From contig JADKAE010000006.1 of NCBI GenBank assembly GCA_016715405.1, forward strand, positions 62,001 through 126,000: a stretch of DNA of 64,000 bases, given 5' to 3'. The position numbers and the translations under genes were made by a program. Within the stretch, counting starts at the first letter, position 1; each line of letters starts with the position of its first letter. Of this stretch, positions 1 to 8,303 are shown piece after piece. The stretch is from Saprospiraceae bacterium. GTDB lineage: Bacteria > Bacteroidota > Bacteroidia > Chitinophagales > Saprospiraceae. Under the pieces are notes generated by a model that worked only from the letters and a program-made list of their open reading frames with translations, did no database searches and was not told the DNA's origin.

Positions 1-1555
1 TGAGGTACAGGTGTTCGTCTTCGTTTAATTCCATAGCATGGCCGTTGCCGGCCGACAGGATATGGCGCGATCCCACTTTGTAGATATTGCCCTCGCTATC
101 TTGCGCGGTCACACCCAGACCACGCTGTTCCTGGGCGTCTACGAGGTTCATTTGCGTGCCGTTGAGGCGAGGTTCCATGGCTTCTACCAGCGATTGCGCA
201 ATGGGGTGCGAGGAGTGTTTTTCGAGGGCGTAAAGCAGCGCGTGCACAAATTTGTGGTCTTCGGTGCGGTAGTTGATGTGGCTGACCTGAAAGCGCCCCG
301 TGGTGAGGGTTCCCGTTTTATCAAATACGATATGTTTGAGGTTGGCAAATAACTCCACGGTTTGACCGCCTTTGATGAGGATGCCGTTGCGGGCCAGGCG
401 GCCCACGCCTACCATGACGGCGGTGGGTGTGGCGAGTCCCATAGCACAAGGACAAGATATCACCAGTACGGCAATGGCGTTCATCAGGGCCTGCTTGAAG
501 CTGAGGTCAAATGCAAAATGCCCCAGCAAAAGCGTAAGCAGCGAAATGCTAACTACTACCGGCACAAAAATAGCGCTGATGCGGTCGGCGAGACGCTGGA
601 TGTCGGGTTTGTCGCGCTGGGCTGTTTTTACCAGCTCGATCATTTGGCTGAGCACCGTATCGCGGCCGGTGGCGGTCACCCGCATCTGCATATTGCCCGT
701 CAGCAGCAGCGAGGCGCCGATCACGCTGTCGCCGGCTTGTTTGTCGACGGGCGTACTTTCGCCGGTGAGCATCGATTCGTCTATCGTAACCAAGCCGCTC
801 TCAATGATACCGTCGGTGGGAATTTTGTCGCCTTCGTTCACCTGCAGAATGTCGTCAATCTGTATCTCTTCGCGGTTGAGGATAACGATTGTACCCGAGG
901 GCATCACCTTGCGGGCTCGTTCCACCTGCAGTCGGGTGAGTTCGCCGATGGCGGTGGTGGTCTGCTCTACGGCGCGTTTTTCCAGCCAATTGCCCACCAA
1001 TACCAGCGTAATGATCGTGGCAGCCGTTTCAAAAAATATATAATTGGCTTCACCCAAAATAGCGCCGATCAGGCTGTAAATAAATGCAGCGCTGCTACCC
1101 AGGAAGATGAGTACGTCCATATTGGGCACTCCTCCCCGAAGCGATTTAAAGGCGCTCACGCCAAAATGCCAAACGCCGATAGCCATTACCGGCAGGCAGA
1201 TGGCCAGTTGTACCCAGGGGTTGTGCATAAAAGCTATGTGCACCCCTACCGCCATGAGCAGGTGGTTGAGCAGTAGCGGAGCGGTAAAAATGGCGCTCAC
1301 CCACAGCTTGCGCTCCAGGGTCCAGGTGCGGCGTTCGGTTGTACCGGTCGCCACTACGTAACCCAATTTGTGGATGCCCGCCCGGGCGTCGTCGAGGGAG
1401 AGTTTGGCGTCATCGCGCCGGAAGCGCACTTCGCCGGTCTGGAAGTTGACAAATACGTCCTGCAACCCCTTCCTTTCGAGAAAACGGGAAATGCTCGTGG
1501 CACAGTTGTTGCAATCCATGCCTTCTACTTTCCACTCTATAATAGGGTTTGCCAT
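1..1555 (-). CDS. copA: Copper-type heavy-metal P1B ATPase, N-terminal 518 residues (partial)
   Basis: Pumps soft metal ions, probably Cu(I), out of the cytoplasm using ATP; integral inner-membrane protein. The reverse frame opens with an HMA metal-binding domain (GMDCNNC, residues 12-18). It continues through several membrane segments, the actuator region (DESMLTGES), the membrane metal site SCPCAMGLA (C368 and C370, the CPC signature of copper pumps), and the phosphorylation motif DKTGTLT with D412. The ATP-binding domain runs off the window start, so about 200 residues are missing compared with a usual length near 740. Start at 1555 is the ATG just before the HMA domain. The CPC motif supports copper or silver; exact ion and direction are family knowledge. 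Confidence 0.93.
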   Translation of the reverse strand, partial: MANPIIEWKVEGMDCNNCATSISRFLERKGLQDVFVNFQTGEVRFRRDDAKLSLDDARAGIHKLGYVVATGTTERRTWTLERKLWVSAIFTAPLLLNHLLMAVGVHIAFMHNPWVQLAICLPVMAIGVWHFGVSAFKSLRGGVPNMDVLIFLGSSAAFIYSLIGAILGEANYIFFETAATIITLVLVGNWLEKRAVEQTTTAIGELTRLQVERARKVMPSGTIVILNREEIQIDDILQVNEGDKIPTDGIIESGLVTIDESMLTGESTPVDKQAGDSVIGASLLLTGNMQMRVTATGRDTVLSQMIELVKTAQRDKPDIQRLADRISAIFVPVVVSISLLTLLLGHFAFDLSFKQALMNAIAVLVISCPCAMGLATPTAVMVGVGRLARNGILIKGGQTVELFANLKHIVFDKTGTLTTGRFQVSHINYRTEDHKFVHALLYALEKHSSHPIAQSLVEAMEPRLNGTQMNLVDAQEQRGLGVTAQDSEGNIYKVGSRHILSAGNGHAMELNEDEHLYL

Positions 1556-1791
1556 ATCATTGATGCTGTAATTGGATGTGTTCAAATATATACAAAAGTC
1601 TTGTTCACTTGGTTGTCTCGTAAATCTTTACTGGTTTTTTTTGCGTTATTCGTTTATGGGTTTATTCGTTTATGCGACTGAAAGGAGTCCCGTACTGACC
1701 AAAGGGAAGTCGGGAGGTTTATGGGTTTATTTTCTTTCGGAAGCCCCAATGACAGATTCACAACAATTAATCGCATAAAAACAATAACAAG

Positions 1792-2526
1792 ATGAAAAAG
1801 AGAGAGTTTCTGAGAATGACCGGTTTAATCGGCGTGGCGGGTCTTTTTGGTTCCAGCCGGTTGCTCGCCGCCGATCTGGAGCCCATCGAGGCCGATACCT
1901 TGCGCACAGGCGACTTTGAGTTGCCCAAGCTCAATTTCGCCTTCGACGCCCTGGAGCCGCATATCGATAAGATGACCATGGAGATTCACCACGGCAAACA
2001 CCACGCAGCCTATGTCAAAAACCTGAACGATGCTATCAAGAGTACCCCTTTCGCCACGATGGAACTGGAGGAAATACTGGCCAAGGTGACCGACAAATAC
2101 CCGGCTATCCGCAACAACGGCGGCGGGCACTACAACCACAGCCTTTTCTGGACGGTACTGTCGCCCAAAGGCGGCGGCGAGCCCACCGGCGCACTGGCAG
2201 AAGCTATTAAGTATAATTTTGGTTCTTTTGATAAAATGAAAGAAAAGTTCAACACCGAAGCCAAAAGCCGCTTCGGGTCGGGCTGGGCATGGCTGTATGT
2301 GGACAAGAAAAGGCAACTGTCCATCACCTCAAGTCCCAACCAGGACAATCCGCTGATGCACAAGCTGACCAAACAGCGCGGCATGCCTATCCTGGGTCTC
2401 GATGTATGGGAGCACGCGTATTATCTGAAGTACCAGAATCGCCGCCCCGATTATATCACCGCTTTCTGGAATGTGATTAATTGGGAAGAGGTGAGCAGGA
2501 GGTATTTGAAGGCGCTGGAGAAGTGA
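1792..2526 (+). CDS. sodA: Superoxide dismutase, Fe/Mn family, exported
   Basis: Dismutates superoxide to peroxide and oxygen. The 244-residue protein has the family's helical N-domain with HHGKHH (first His, residue 66, is a metal ligand), a middle NHSLFW segment and the C-terminal DVWEHAYY signature (D204 and H208 ligands). Unlike cytoplasmic enzymes it starts with about 27 extra residues: KKREFLRMT followed by a hydrophobic glycine-rich stretch ending at LLAAD. This resembles a twin-arginine leader with KR instead of RR, so periplasmic location is likely. The G-rich hairpin right after the stop separates it from the convergent thiolase. Fe versus Mn use cannot be decided by eye. Confidence 0.93.
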   Translation: MKKREFLRMTGLIGVAGLFGSSRLLAADLEPIEADTLRTGDFELPKLNFAFDALEPHIDKMTMEIHHGKHHAAYVKNLNDAIKSTPFATMELEEILAKVTDKYPAIRNNGGGHYNHSLFWTVLSPKGGGEPTGALAEAIKYNFGSFDKMKEKFNTEAKSRFGSGWAWLYVDKKRQLSITSSPNQDNPLMHKLTKQRGMPILGLDVWEHAYYLKYQNRRPDYITAFWNVINWEEVSRRYLKALEK

Positions 2527-2600
2527 CTTGGGGGAGGGGGCGAATGGGAGAGGGGGGGATCTCAGATCGCCAAGTCGCCCCCTCTCCCCCTCGCCTAGTC
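2527..2600. terminator. G-rich hairpin between convergent sod and thiolase genes
   Basis: Two complementary arms (GGGGGAGGGGGCGA on the left, TCGCCCCCTCTCCCCC on the right) flank about 30 bases. They lie exactly between two convergent stop codons, so the structure could end transcription from both sides. The left arm has at least four G-runs of three or more. Pieces of the same G-rich sequence (GGGGGCGACTTGGCGA) recur after 47037 and, more loosely, near 40860-40925. No T-run follows. Confidence 0.6.
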
Positions 2601-2602
2601 TA

Positions 2603-3781
2603 TTACACGGCCTCAATAACAATCGCCGAAGCCCCACCCCCGCCATTGCAAATAGCGGCCATGCCAATACTGCCTTTGCGTTGGTGCAGCACATTATTGA
2701 GCGTAGTGACGATGCGCGCGCCGGAGGCGCCCAGGGGGTGGCCCAGCGATACCGCGCCGCCGAAGGCGTTGACCTTTTCCTGGTCGATATCCAATAGCTT
2801 GTTAAATGCCAGGGTGACCACGGCGAAAGCTTCGTTCACCTCGTAGAAATCGATATCCTGCATAGTGATGCCGGCGGCTTTGGCAGCCAGCGGGGCAGCC
2901 AGGGTAGGCGTAGTAGTGAACCACTCGGGTTCCTGCTCGGCGTCGGCGAAACCCAGGATGCGGGCTACCGGCGTGAGGCCGAGTTCTTTCATTTTATCTT
3001 CGCTGACCAATACCAGTGCGGCGGCGCCGTCGTTGATCGTCGAGGCGTTGGCGGCGGTTACGGTGCCGTCGGGGGTGAATACCGGGCGCAGCTGGGGTAT
3101 TTTGTCGAAATTGACGCGCTTGTACTCTTCGTCTTCGGTGATGAGGATGGGATCGCCTTTTTTCTGGGGTATTTCTACCGGCGTAATTTCCTCTTTGAAT
3201 TGGCCATTATTAGTAGCAGCGGCGGTGCGCTTGTACGACTGGATCGCAAAAGCGTCCTGCTCTTCGCGGGTTATGGCATACTTTTCGGCGGTGCGGTCGG
3301 CACACACGCCCATGGCCATTTGGTTGTACACATCCGTGAGGCCGTCTTTCACCAGTCCGTCAATTACCTCGCCGTGGCCGTATTTAAAGCCGTAGCGGGC
3401 TTTGGGCAGATAATAAGGGATCTGGCTCATATTCTCCATGCCGCCGGCCACTACAATATCGCGGAAACCCAGCATGATGCTTTGGGCAGCCAGCATAATC
3501 GCTTTAGCGCCCGAAGCGCACACTTTATTGATGGTTGTGCAGGGGGTATTGTAGCTTAGTCCGGCAAAAATAGCGGCCTGGCGGGCCGGCGCCTGTCCCA
3601 GGTTGGCCGAACATACATTGCCCATATACACTTCCTCGATATGCGCTGCGGTGAGGCCTGCTTTTTGCAGGGCGCCCCTGATAGCTGCCGCACCGAGTTG
3701 GGTAGCCGATACGTCGGCCAATACGCCGCCAAAACTACCGATAGGCGTGCGCACTGCCGAAGCGATATATACTTTTTTCAT
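2603..3781 (-). CDS. Acetyl-CoA acetyltransferase (thiolase)
   Basis: Reversible condensation of two acetyl-CoA to acetoacetyl-CoA, or thiolytic cleavage of 3-ketoacyl-CoA, in the cytoplasm. The 392-residue protein has the family's normal length and all three catalytic signatures: nucleophile Cys88 in NKVCASG, H348 in GHPLGASGAR and C378 in CNGGGGAS. The start chosen is the ATG at 3781 giving MKKVYIASAVRTPIG; an upstream in-frame ATG at 3823 would add 14 non-conserved residues. A second thiolase lies at 60191-61396, and an acetoacetyl-CoA synthetase at 30501-32533 could feed it. Whether it works in ketone-body use, fatty acid oxidation or polyhydroxyalkanoate synthesis cannot be told from sequence. 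Confidence 0.95.
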   Translation of the reverse strand: MKKVYIASAVRTPIGSFGGVLADVSATQLGAAAIRGALQKAGLTAAHIEEVYMGNVCSANLGQAPARQAAIFAGLSYNTPCTTINKVCASGAKAIMLAAQSIMLGFRDIVVAGGMENMSQIPYYLPKARYGFKYGHGEVIDGLVKDGLTDVYNQMAMGVCADRTAEKYAITREEQDAFAIQSYKRTAAATNNGQFKEEITPVEIPQKKGDPILITEDEEYKRVNFDKIPQLRPVFTPDGTVTAANASTINDGAAALVLVSEDKMKELGLTPVARILGFADAEQEPEWFTTTPTLAAPLAAKAAGITMQDIDFYEVNEAFAVVTLAFNKLLDIDQEKVNAFGGAVSLGHPLGASGARIVTTLNNVLHQRKGSIGMAAICNGGGGASAIVIEAV

Positions 3782-3847
3782 GTAACTGCGTTTTGCGCGC
3801 AAAGATGCGAAATTGGCGCGCAATTGAATAGCTTTTTGTCCAAGAGC

Positions 3848-4093
3848 TTATTCAGAATTCCACTGATCACGGCTGGTCAAGGAGTTTTCGTAACGCCTGA
3901 TCAGCACTACCTGCTGTTCTGCCAGCCTATTCAATACCTTCAATTCTTCTTGAAGCGCTTCCCCTTTTTCTTCGGTATTAGGGAAAAAGGGCAGGAATTT
4001 TCGTTTTTTATTGACCTCTAAGATTTTCGACATGGTCAGACTAAGAGTGGCTTTTGCTTTCAGTAACTTTCGCTTGATGTTTCGTTTCATCAT
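3848..4093 (-). CDS. Small basic protein of unknown function
   Basis: An 81-residue open frame, very rich in Lys and Arg in its first half (KRNIKRKLLKAK) with a predicted helical second half containing EEKGEALQEELKVLNRLAE. No signal peptide or known domain recognised. It sits alone between the thiolase start and a repeat-filled gap, on the same strand as the thiolase. An alternative start is the second ATG at 4090. The open frame is short, so it may be non-coding; the Leu-heptad-like helix and lysine-rich composition are the only arguments for it. Confidence 0.4.
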   Translation of the reverse strand: MMKRNIKRKLLKAKATLSLTMSKILEVNKKRKFLPFFPNTEEKGEALQEELKVLNRLAEQQVVLIRRYENSLTSRDQWNSE

Positions 4094-4292
4094 CTTTAAA
4101 CCGGTTTGGTTAGGAACGATTTCAGACTCGTAGTCAATGCGTTAGATAGCCTGGGTGTATGTAAATAATTGCTATTCAAAAAAGAGAATAAAACAGCTAA
4201 AAAGGTTGCATTCTTAAGAACATTATTTCCCGTAAATTTAGTGGATAGTTATATTATTTTAACAATTCTTATAACGTTTTCTTTAAAAATAG

Positions 4293-4394
4293 GTTTAGCG
4301 CCTGCGGCGGGTTTAGCGATTGGGTTTAGCGATTGAGTTTAGCTAAACTGCGAATGCACTAAACCCTATCGCTAAACTGCGAATGCACTAAACC
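4293..4394. repeat. TTTAGCG-family inverted intergenic repeat, copy 1
   Basis: Left arm repeats GTTTAGCGATTGG-like units and the right arm carries their complement (AACCCTATCGCTAAACTGCG), meeting at TTTAGCTAAA. Units AACTGCGAATGCACTAAACC and GCCTGCGGCGG also occur in copies at 18569, 45046, 47038 and 59473. It lies immediately beyond the 3' end of the TauE/SafE-like gene. The preceding 200 bases (4094-4292) are AT-rich and show nothing recognisable. Confidence 0.85.
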
Positions 4395-4398
4395 TTCT

Positions 4399-5100
4399 TC
4401 AATGACACATCGGCGGGTTCTGCATGTCTTCCCACAATTGCAGGGTTTGGGGCAGGAGGTAAAAGATGCTTCGATACAGTAGCAATCCGGCCATAAGGAG
4501 GAGAAAAAAAGGCGTAATACGGCGCAGCCGGGTGCGCCAGAGAGGGGTGATAAACTGTCCGCCCAGGGCCGTGGCGGCCATGAGGGGCAGCGTGCCCGCT
4601 CCGAAAAACGCCATATAGGCCACACTGGCGCCCCAACTGGAAGTAGTCATAGCGCCGGCAATAGCCAGGTATACGAGGCCACAGGGTAACAGGCCGTTGA
4701 GCAGCCCTGCGTAGAAATACGAGGACCAGCCGCCGCGGCGGAAGACGGCGCCAAATTGGGAGCTAACCCAGCGATACAATTTTTGAATAGGCGCCCAGCG
4801 GGTAAGCGCAAATTCTACATTCAGCGAAAGCAATGCCGCAAGTAGCAACAGAATGCCCAAGGCCATGCCCAGGTAGGCTTGCAGCCCTGCCATCCACACT
4901 ACCCTGCCGAGGGCGCCGATGATAGCGCCAAGTGCGCTATAAGTGGCGATACGCCCCGTGTTGTACAACAGCGAGGCGCCCAAAGCGGCGTATACGCTAC
5001 CCCCCCTTCCCGGCAGACTAAGTGCCAGCGGGCCGCACATGCCCACGCAGTGCAAGCTTCCGGCCAAGCCCATTATCAATGCCGTCCAGAGAGGTGTCAT
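4399..5100 (-). CDS. Sulfite exporter TauE/SafE family (COG2836-type) membrane protein of the cbb3 operon
   Basis: A 233-residue polytopic membrane protein with about six hydrophobic segments. The first segment carries HCVGMCGPLALS, the Cys-x3-Cys motif of the family often found with cytochrome oxidase assembly genes; a similar small-residue/proline segment (LLNGLLPCGLVYLAIAG) follows in the middle. Family members beside cco genes are thought to help oxidase maturation, possibly in metal or thiol handling; that is context inference. Last gene of the minus-strand cco operon, 68 bases after fixH. The end (NPPMCH) lies 5 bases from the TTTAGCG repeat. Confidence 0.85.
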   Translation of the reverse strand: MTPLWTALIMGLAGSLHCVGMCGPLALSLPGRGGSVYAALGASLLYNTGRIATYSALGAIIGALGRVVWMAGLQAYLGMALGILLLLAALLSLNVEFALTRWAPIQKLYRWVSSQFGAVFRRGGWSSYFYAGLLNGLLPCGLVYLAIAGAMTTSSWGASVAYMAFFGAGTLPLMAATALGGQFITPLWRTRLRRITPFFLLLMAGLLLYRSIFYLLPQTLQLWEDMQNPPMCH

Positions 5101-5168
5101 ATAAGTAGCGGTTAGGGCTTAGCGGTTAGGACTTAGCAGCTGAGAGCTGAGAGCTAACTGCTAAGACC
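5101..5168. repeat. Short degenerate repeat between fixH and the TauE-like gene
   Basis: Units of the form CTTAGCGGTTAGGG and GAGAGCTGAGAGCTAA follow one another, with partial self-complementarity (TTAGCAG with CTGCTAA). It resembles the other stop-adjacent arrays of the window and begins directly after the fixH stop codon. Confidence 0.6.
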
Positions 5169-5603
5169 TCAAATAATCAAGACTTCTTCCTTATAAAAAG
5201 TTTTATCGCCCGATTTCCAGTCTACCTTCAGCGTCCATTTTCCGCGTTTGAGTCCTTCCAGCGGAATTGACATCGAATTGGCCGAATCGGTAGCAATGGG
5301 TATGTGTTTATCCTGGCGGCTATCGGACGGACAAAACAAAAACACGTCACCGCTGATACCCGTCATATCGCCGGGAAACTGCACTTCTACAGCGTGGATA
5401 CCGCGCTTGAAGGCCACATCTTGCTGTAGCGACTGACTGTTGAGCAATTTGACATAGTGCTCCTGATAGCGCTGGTCTTCGGCATAATAGTCTTTGGTAA
5501 CCAGGCTATTGTCGTACTGCGTAGACTTGATCACCTGGAAGACCAGGACAAGTACGAATAAAGTATAAAACAGGGCGATGCCCGTTCCCCAGTTGAATTT
5601 CAT
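5169..5603 (-). CDS. fixH: FixH family cbb3 oxidase assembly protein
   Basis: A 144-residue protein with one N-terminal membrane anchor (GIALFYTLFVLVLVFQVI) then SLVTKDYYAEDQRYQEHY, the conserved start of the FixH periplasmic domain. FixH/CcoH proteins help assemble or stabilise cbb3 oxidase, in line with the directly upstream ccoG. The start at 5603 (MKFNWGTG) is preferred; the open frame continues 28 residues upstream to 5687, but that part overlaps ccoG and is not membrane-like. Stop of ccoG lies at 5620, 17 bases upstream of this ATG. Confidence 0.88.
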   Translation of the reverse strand: MKFNWGTGIALFYTLFVLVLVFQVIKSTQYDNSLVTKDYYAEDQRYQEHYVKLLNSQSLQQDVAFKRGIHAVEVQFPGDMTGISGDVFLFCPSDSRQDKHIPIATDSANSMSIPLEGLKRGKWTLKVDWKSGDKTFYKEEVLII

Positions 5604-5619
5604 GACAATTGGTTTTAGT

Positions 5620-7050
5620 CTACTTAATCGGCCCCAGGAAATTGGTTTTGGTTTTATCGACCAGCACATTTCCCGAATAAACTTCAATCGTTAGTCTCGT
5701 TTTGCGGTCAGTGAGGTCCTGTGGTTTCAAATCGACAAAAAACGCCCCTTCTATCATTTTGCCGGGGGCGGCCACCGGAACTTCGCCTACAGGCCTGATA
5801 TGGCCGTCAATGCCGACGAGTTGGAAGCGAATGGGCATATCTTTCGTCGTTTTATTAAACACCTGGTAGTTGTACAAATTAGTAATATGCCCTTCTTTTG
5901 TTTCCTGGTAAAGCATGCCCGGTGTGCGCAGAATAACGGCTTCGGCGTCGGAGCGGTTGCTCAGCAGCCACACGTTTACGCCCAGCAATACCGTGAGCAC
6001 GGCAGAATAAGCGATCACCCTGCCGGTAAAGATCTTATTGCGTTTGGTTTCGATGCCGTTGGCGCTATCGTAGCGGATGAGGCCGCGGGGGCGTTCGATT
6101 TTGTCCATTACTTCATCGCAAGCGTCGATACAGGCCGTACAATTTACGCATTCGAGCTGGGTGCCGTTGCGGATATCAATACCGGTAGGACAAACCTGTA
6201 CGCACAATGAACAATCAATACAGTCGCCCAATGAAGTAGCAGGGGCTTTTGCCGTTGCGGCCGAATTTTCGCGGGTAAGTTTGCCACGGGGTTCGCCCCT
6301 GATATAATCGTAGGCGATCACTATCGAATTTTTATCGAGCAGAACGCCCTGCAGACGGCCATAGGGGCAAATAGCGATACAAACCTGTTCACGCATGTAG
6401 GAAAACACAAAATAAAAAGCGCCGGAAAACAGCAGCATAGCCACGAAGCCGCCGGCATGTTTGCTAACGGGTTCAGTAGCTATTAGGATTACTTTGTCAA
6501 TCCCGATGAGGTAAGCCAAAAACGTATTGGCCACCAACACGGCAATAGCGAAAAAAATGACTTGTTTGCTGATCTTTTTGACTGCTTTTTGGGGAGTCCA
6601 GGGGCTCTCATTAAGCCTGCGCTGGGCGTTGGCGTCGCCCTCAATCCAGTATTCTATTTTCCGGAAAACCATTTCCATAAAAATGGTTTGGGGGCAAGCC
6701 CAGCCGCAAAATATCCTGCCGAAGATCACTGTAAAGAGGATAATGAACACAATAAAGGTGAGCATAGCCAGCACGAAGAGGTGGAAATCCTGCGGCATAA
6801 ACAACACGCCGAAGAGAATAAACTTGCGTTCCAGCACATTTAACAAGAGGAAGGGTTCTCCATTCACCTTGAGGAAAGGCATGCCGAAGAGGAAAGCCAG
6901 CAGTATCCCGCTAAATATCATTCGCCAGTTGTAATACCGGCCTTTGGGTTTTTTGGGATAGATCCAGACGCGTTTACCCTTATCGTCTATCGTAGCCAAT
7001 TTATCGCGATAGATTTCTGAATCCTGCGGTTGAGGAGTTGTTGTTTCCAT
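5620..7050 (-). CDS. ccoG: Cytochrome c oxidase accessory protein CcoG
   Basis: Membrane-bound iron-sulfur protein needed for cbb3 oxidase maturation, thought to act in copper handling. The 476-residue protein has membrane segments near residues 45-65, 80-115, 165-185 and 340-360, a first cysteine site (FCGWACPQT), and a ferredoxin-like pair of clusters (CIDCSLCVQVCPTGIDIR, then CVNCTACIDACDEVM). A C-terminal beta-rich periplasmic domain follows. Length and motif order match the family. It follows ccoP after a strong hairpin at 7092-7123, so it may be expressed below the oxidase subunits. Confidence 0.95.
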   Translation of the reverse strand: METTTPQPQDSEIYRDKLATIDDKGKRVWIYPKKPKGRYYNWRMIFSGILLAFLFGMPFLKVNGEPFLLLNVLERKFILFGVLFMPQDFHLFVLAMLTFIVFIILFTVIFGRIFCGWACPQTIFMEMVFRKIEYWIEGDANAQRRLNESPWTPQKAVKKISKQVIFFAIAVLVANTFLAYLIGIDKVILIATEPVSKHAGGFVAMLLFSGAFYFVFSYMREQVCIAICPYGRLQGVLLDKNSIVIAYDYIRGEPRGKLTRENSAATAKAPATSLGDCIDCSLCVQVCPTGIDIRNGTQLECVNCTACIDACDEVMDKIERPRGLIRYDSANGIETKRNKIFTGRVIAYSAVLTVLLGVNVWLLSNRSDAEAVILRTPGMLYQETKEGHITNLYNYQVFNKTTKDMPIRFQLVGIDGHIRPVGEVPVAAPGKMIEGAFFVDLKPQDLTDRKTRLTIEVYSGNVLVDKTKTNFLGPIK

Positions 7051-7091
7051 AGTACTTTTAATTGGCTAATGCTCGAGCGCGAATGAAAATC

Positions 7092-7123
7092 GGGGCGCAA
7101 AATTTAAAATCATTTTGCGCCCC
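7092..7123 (-). terminator. Hairpin between ccoP and ccoG
   Basis: Perfect 11-base arms (GGGGCGCAAAA and TTTTGCGCCCC) around a 10-base loop, in the 89-base gap downstream of ccoP and upstream of ccoG on the minus strand. There is no long T-run on the minus strand, so it may be an attenuator or a processing and stability element that sets the subunit to assembly-factor ratio, rather than a full terminator. Confidence 0.65.
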
Positions 7124-7139
7124 TTAATATCAACAAAAT

Positions 7140-8102
7140 CTATATCCCTGTAGTTTGCACCTTGGTAGTATCTGGCGCAGCATTTTCTTCACCGGTGTAC
7201 AGCGTGCCTTGCGCTTCTTTTTGGTTGGGCGGATTAGTGCCGCGCAACGTGAGGATGTAGCTGGCCACGCGCTGCATGTCGTTAGGACGCAACTGCGATT
7301 GCCAGGAGATCATCCCTTTTTCGGGAACGCCGTATTTGATGGTTTTAAACACATTTTTAATGCCTCCTCCATTTATCCAGTAGTCGTCGGTCATGTTAGG
7401 ACCCACGCCGCCTTCGCCCAACTGGCCGTGGCAAGCTGCGCAAGAAGCGATAAAGATGGATTTACCGGCACTTAGTGAGGTTTCGTCAGTAAGAACGGCT
7501 ACCGTATTTTCGTCTACCAGGTTGGCTTGTTTGGCCAGGTAGGCGGCTACTTCCTTTTTAGCCACATCCATCTGAGCGGTATACTCTTCCTTAGAGCTGG
7601 GGCCCACGCCGGCGAAGTGGTAATAAACCATATAGACGCCTGCAAAAGCGATTGTAATATAGAACATAGCTACCCACCAGGGAGGAAGGCTATTGTCCAG
7701 TTCGCGGATACCGTCAAAATCGTGGTCGAACATAATTTCCTTTTCACGTTCAACGGGCACCACGTTGGTCCATTGCTTGTACATGCGCTTCCAGAAGCTT
7801 TCCTGCGACTGCTGCGCTACTACTTTTTCGTATGCTTCAAAACCCTGCTCCTGATAAATGCGCATTTGCTGCATTTTGATCATAGCATTTAGCAGGTTGA
7901 CCAGCGCGGCGATAACGGCGATCGTAAGTGCCGCCACCACGGCGATAAAGAAATAAGAAGCGAACTTGTCGTAGAAGTACGGGTTGGCAGCGGGTTCGCC
8001 GCCTGCGTCAGCCGCTGTTTGGGCCCCGGTTATGGAGGCAACCAGCAATATAAAAGCGGCGACTATGCTTGAATAGATGATCGTTTTTTTCATGGCGGTC
8101 AT
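7140..8102 (-). CDS. ccoP: cbb3-type cytochrome c oxidase subunit III, mono-haem
   Basis: Electron-entry subunit of cbb3 oxidase. The 320-residue protein starts with a signal-like segment, then a membrane helix (FFIAVVAALTIAVIAALVNL) and the CcoP N-terminal domain ending in a second helix (WWVAMFYITIAFAGVYMVYY, after DNSLPP). A single cytochrome c domain follows with haem motif CAACH at residues 221-225 and a downstream Met (GMISWQSQLR). Proteobacterial CcoP normally has two haem c sites; only one is present here. ATG at 8102 follows the ccoQ stop by 3 bases; ATG at 8093 (MKKTIIYSS) is an equally good start. Confidence 0.95.
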   Translation of the reverse strand: MTAMKKTIIYSSIVAAFILLVASITGAQTAADAGGEPAANPYFYDKFASYFFIAVVAALTIAVIAALVNLLNAMIKMQQMRIYQEQGFEAYEKVVAQQSQESFWKRMYKQWTNVVPVEREKEIMFDHDFDGIRELDNSLPPWWVAMFYITIAFAGVYMVYYHFAGVGPSSKEEYTAQMDVAKKEVAAYLAKQANLVDENTVAVLTDETSLSAGKSIFIASCAACHGQLGEGGVGPNMTDDYWINGGGIKNVFKTIKYGVPEKGMISWQSQLRPNDMQRVASYILTLRGTNPPNQKEAQGTLYTGEENAAPDTTKVQTTGI

Positions 8103-8105
8103 TTT

Positions 8106-8282
8106 TCAATGATTTGCAGATGCATTGTCGTCCTCCAACGGCAGGTTCGACATTTTATGAATGTATTCGGGCGTTCTGAACCACACCACCACAATCGCAA
8201 TCACAAACAAGGCAAAAAAGGTGATGAGTGCGAATATCGCCATCCAGTTAATTCCCGCGTCCTGAAGGATATATTTAAACAT
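8106..8282 (-). CDS. ccoQ: CcoQ-like small cbb3 oxidase subunit
   Basis: A 58-residue reverse-strand frame starting MFKYILQDAGINWMA, with one strong membrane helix (FALITFFALFVIAIVVVWF) followed by RTPEYIHKMSNLPLED. Position between ccoNO and ccoP and the single-helix plus charged-tail layout match CcoQ/FixQ, which stabilises the oxidase. It lies 21 bases after the restored ccoNO stop and 3 bases before ccoP, so the three are surely co-transcribed. Identity rests on context and topology more than on motif. Confidence 0.82.
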   Translation of the reverse strand: MFKYILQDAGINWMAIFALITFFALFVIAIVVVWFRTPEYIHKMSNLPLEDDNASANH

Positions 8283-8303
8283 GGGTATTGACTGTTAAGC
8301 TGT

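Noticed and set aside
362..1276. Long plus-strand open frames in the first 1.3 kb
   Set aside because: They are shadows of the copper P-type ATPase on the minus strand, which carries the full set of P-type motifs.
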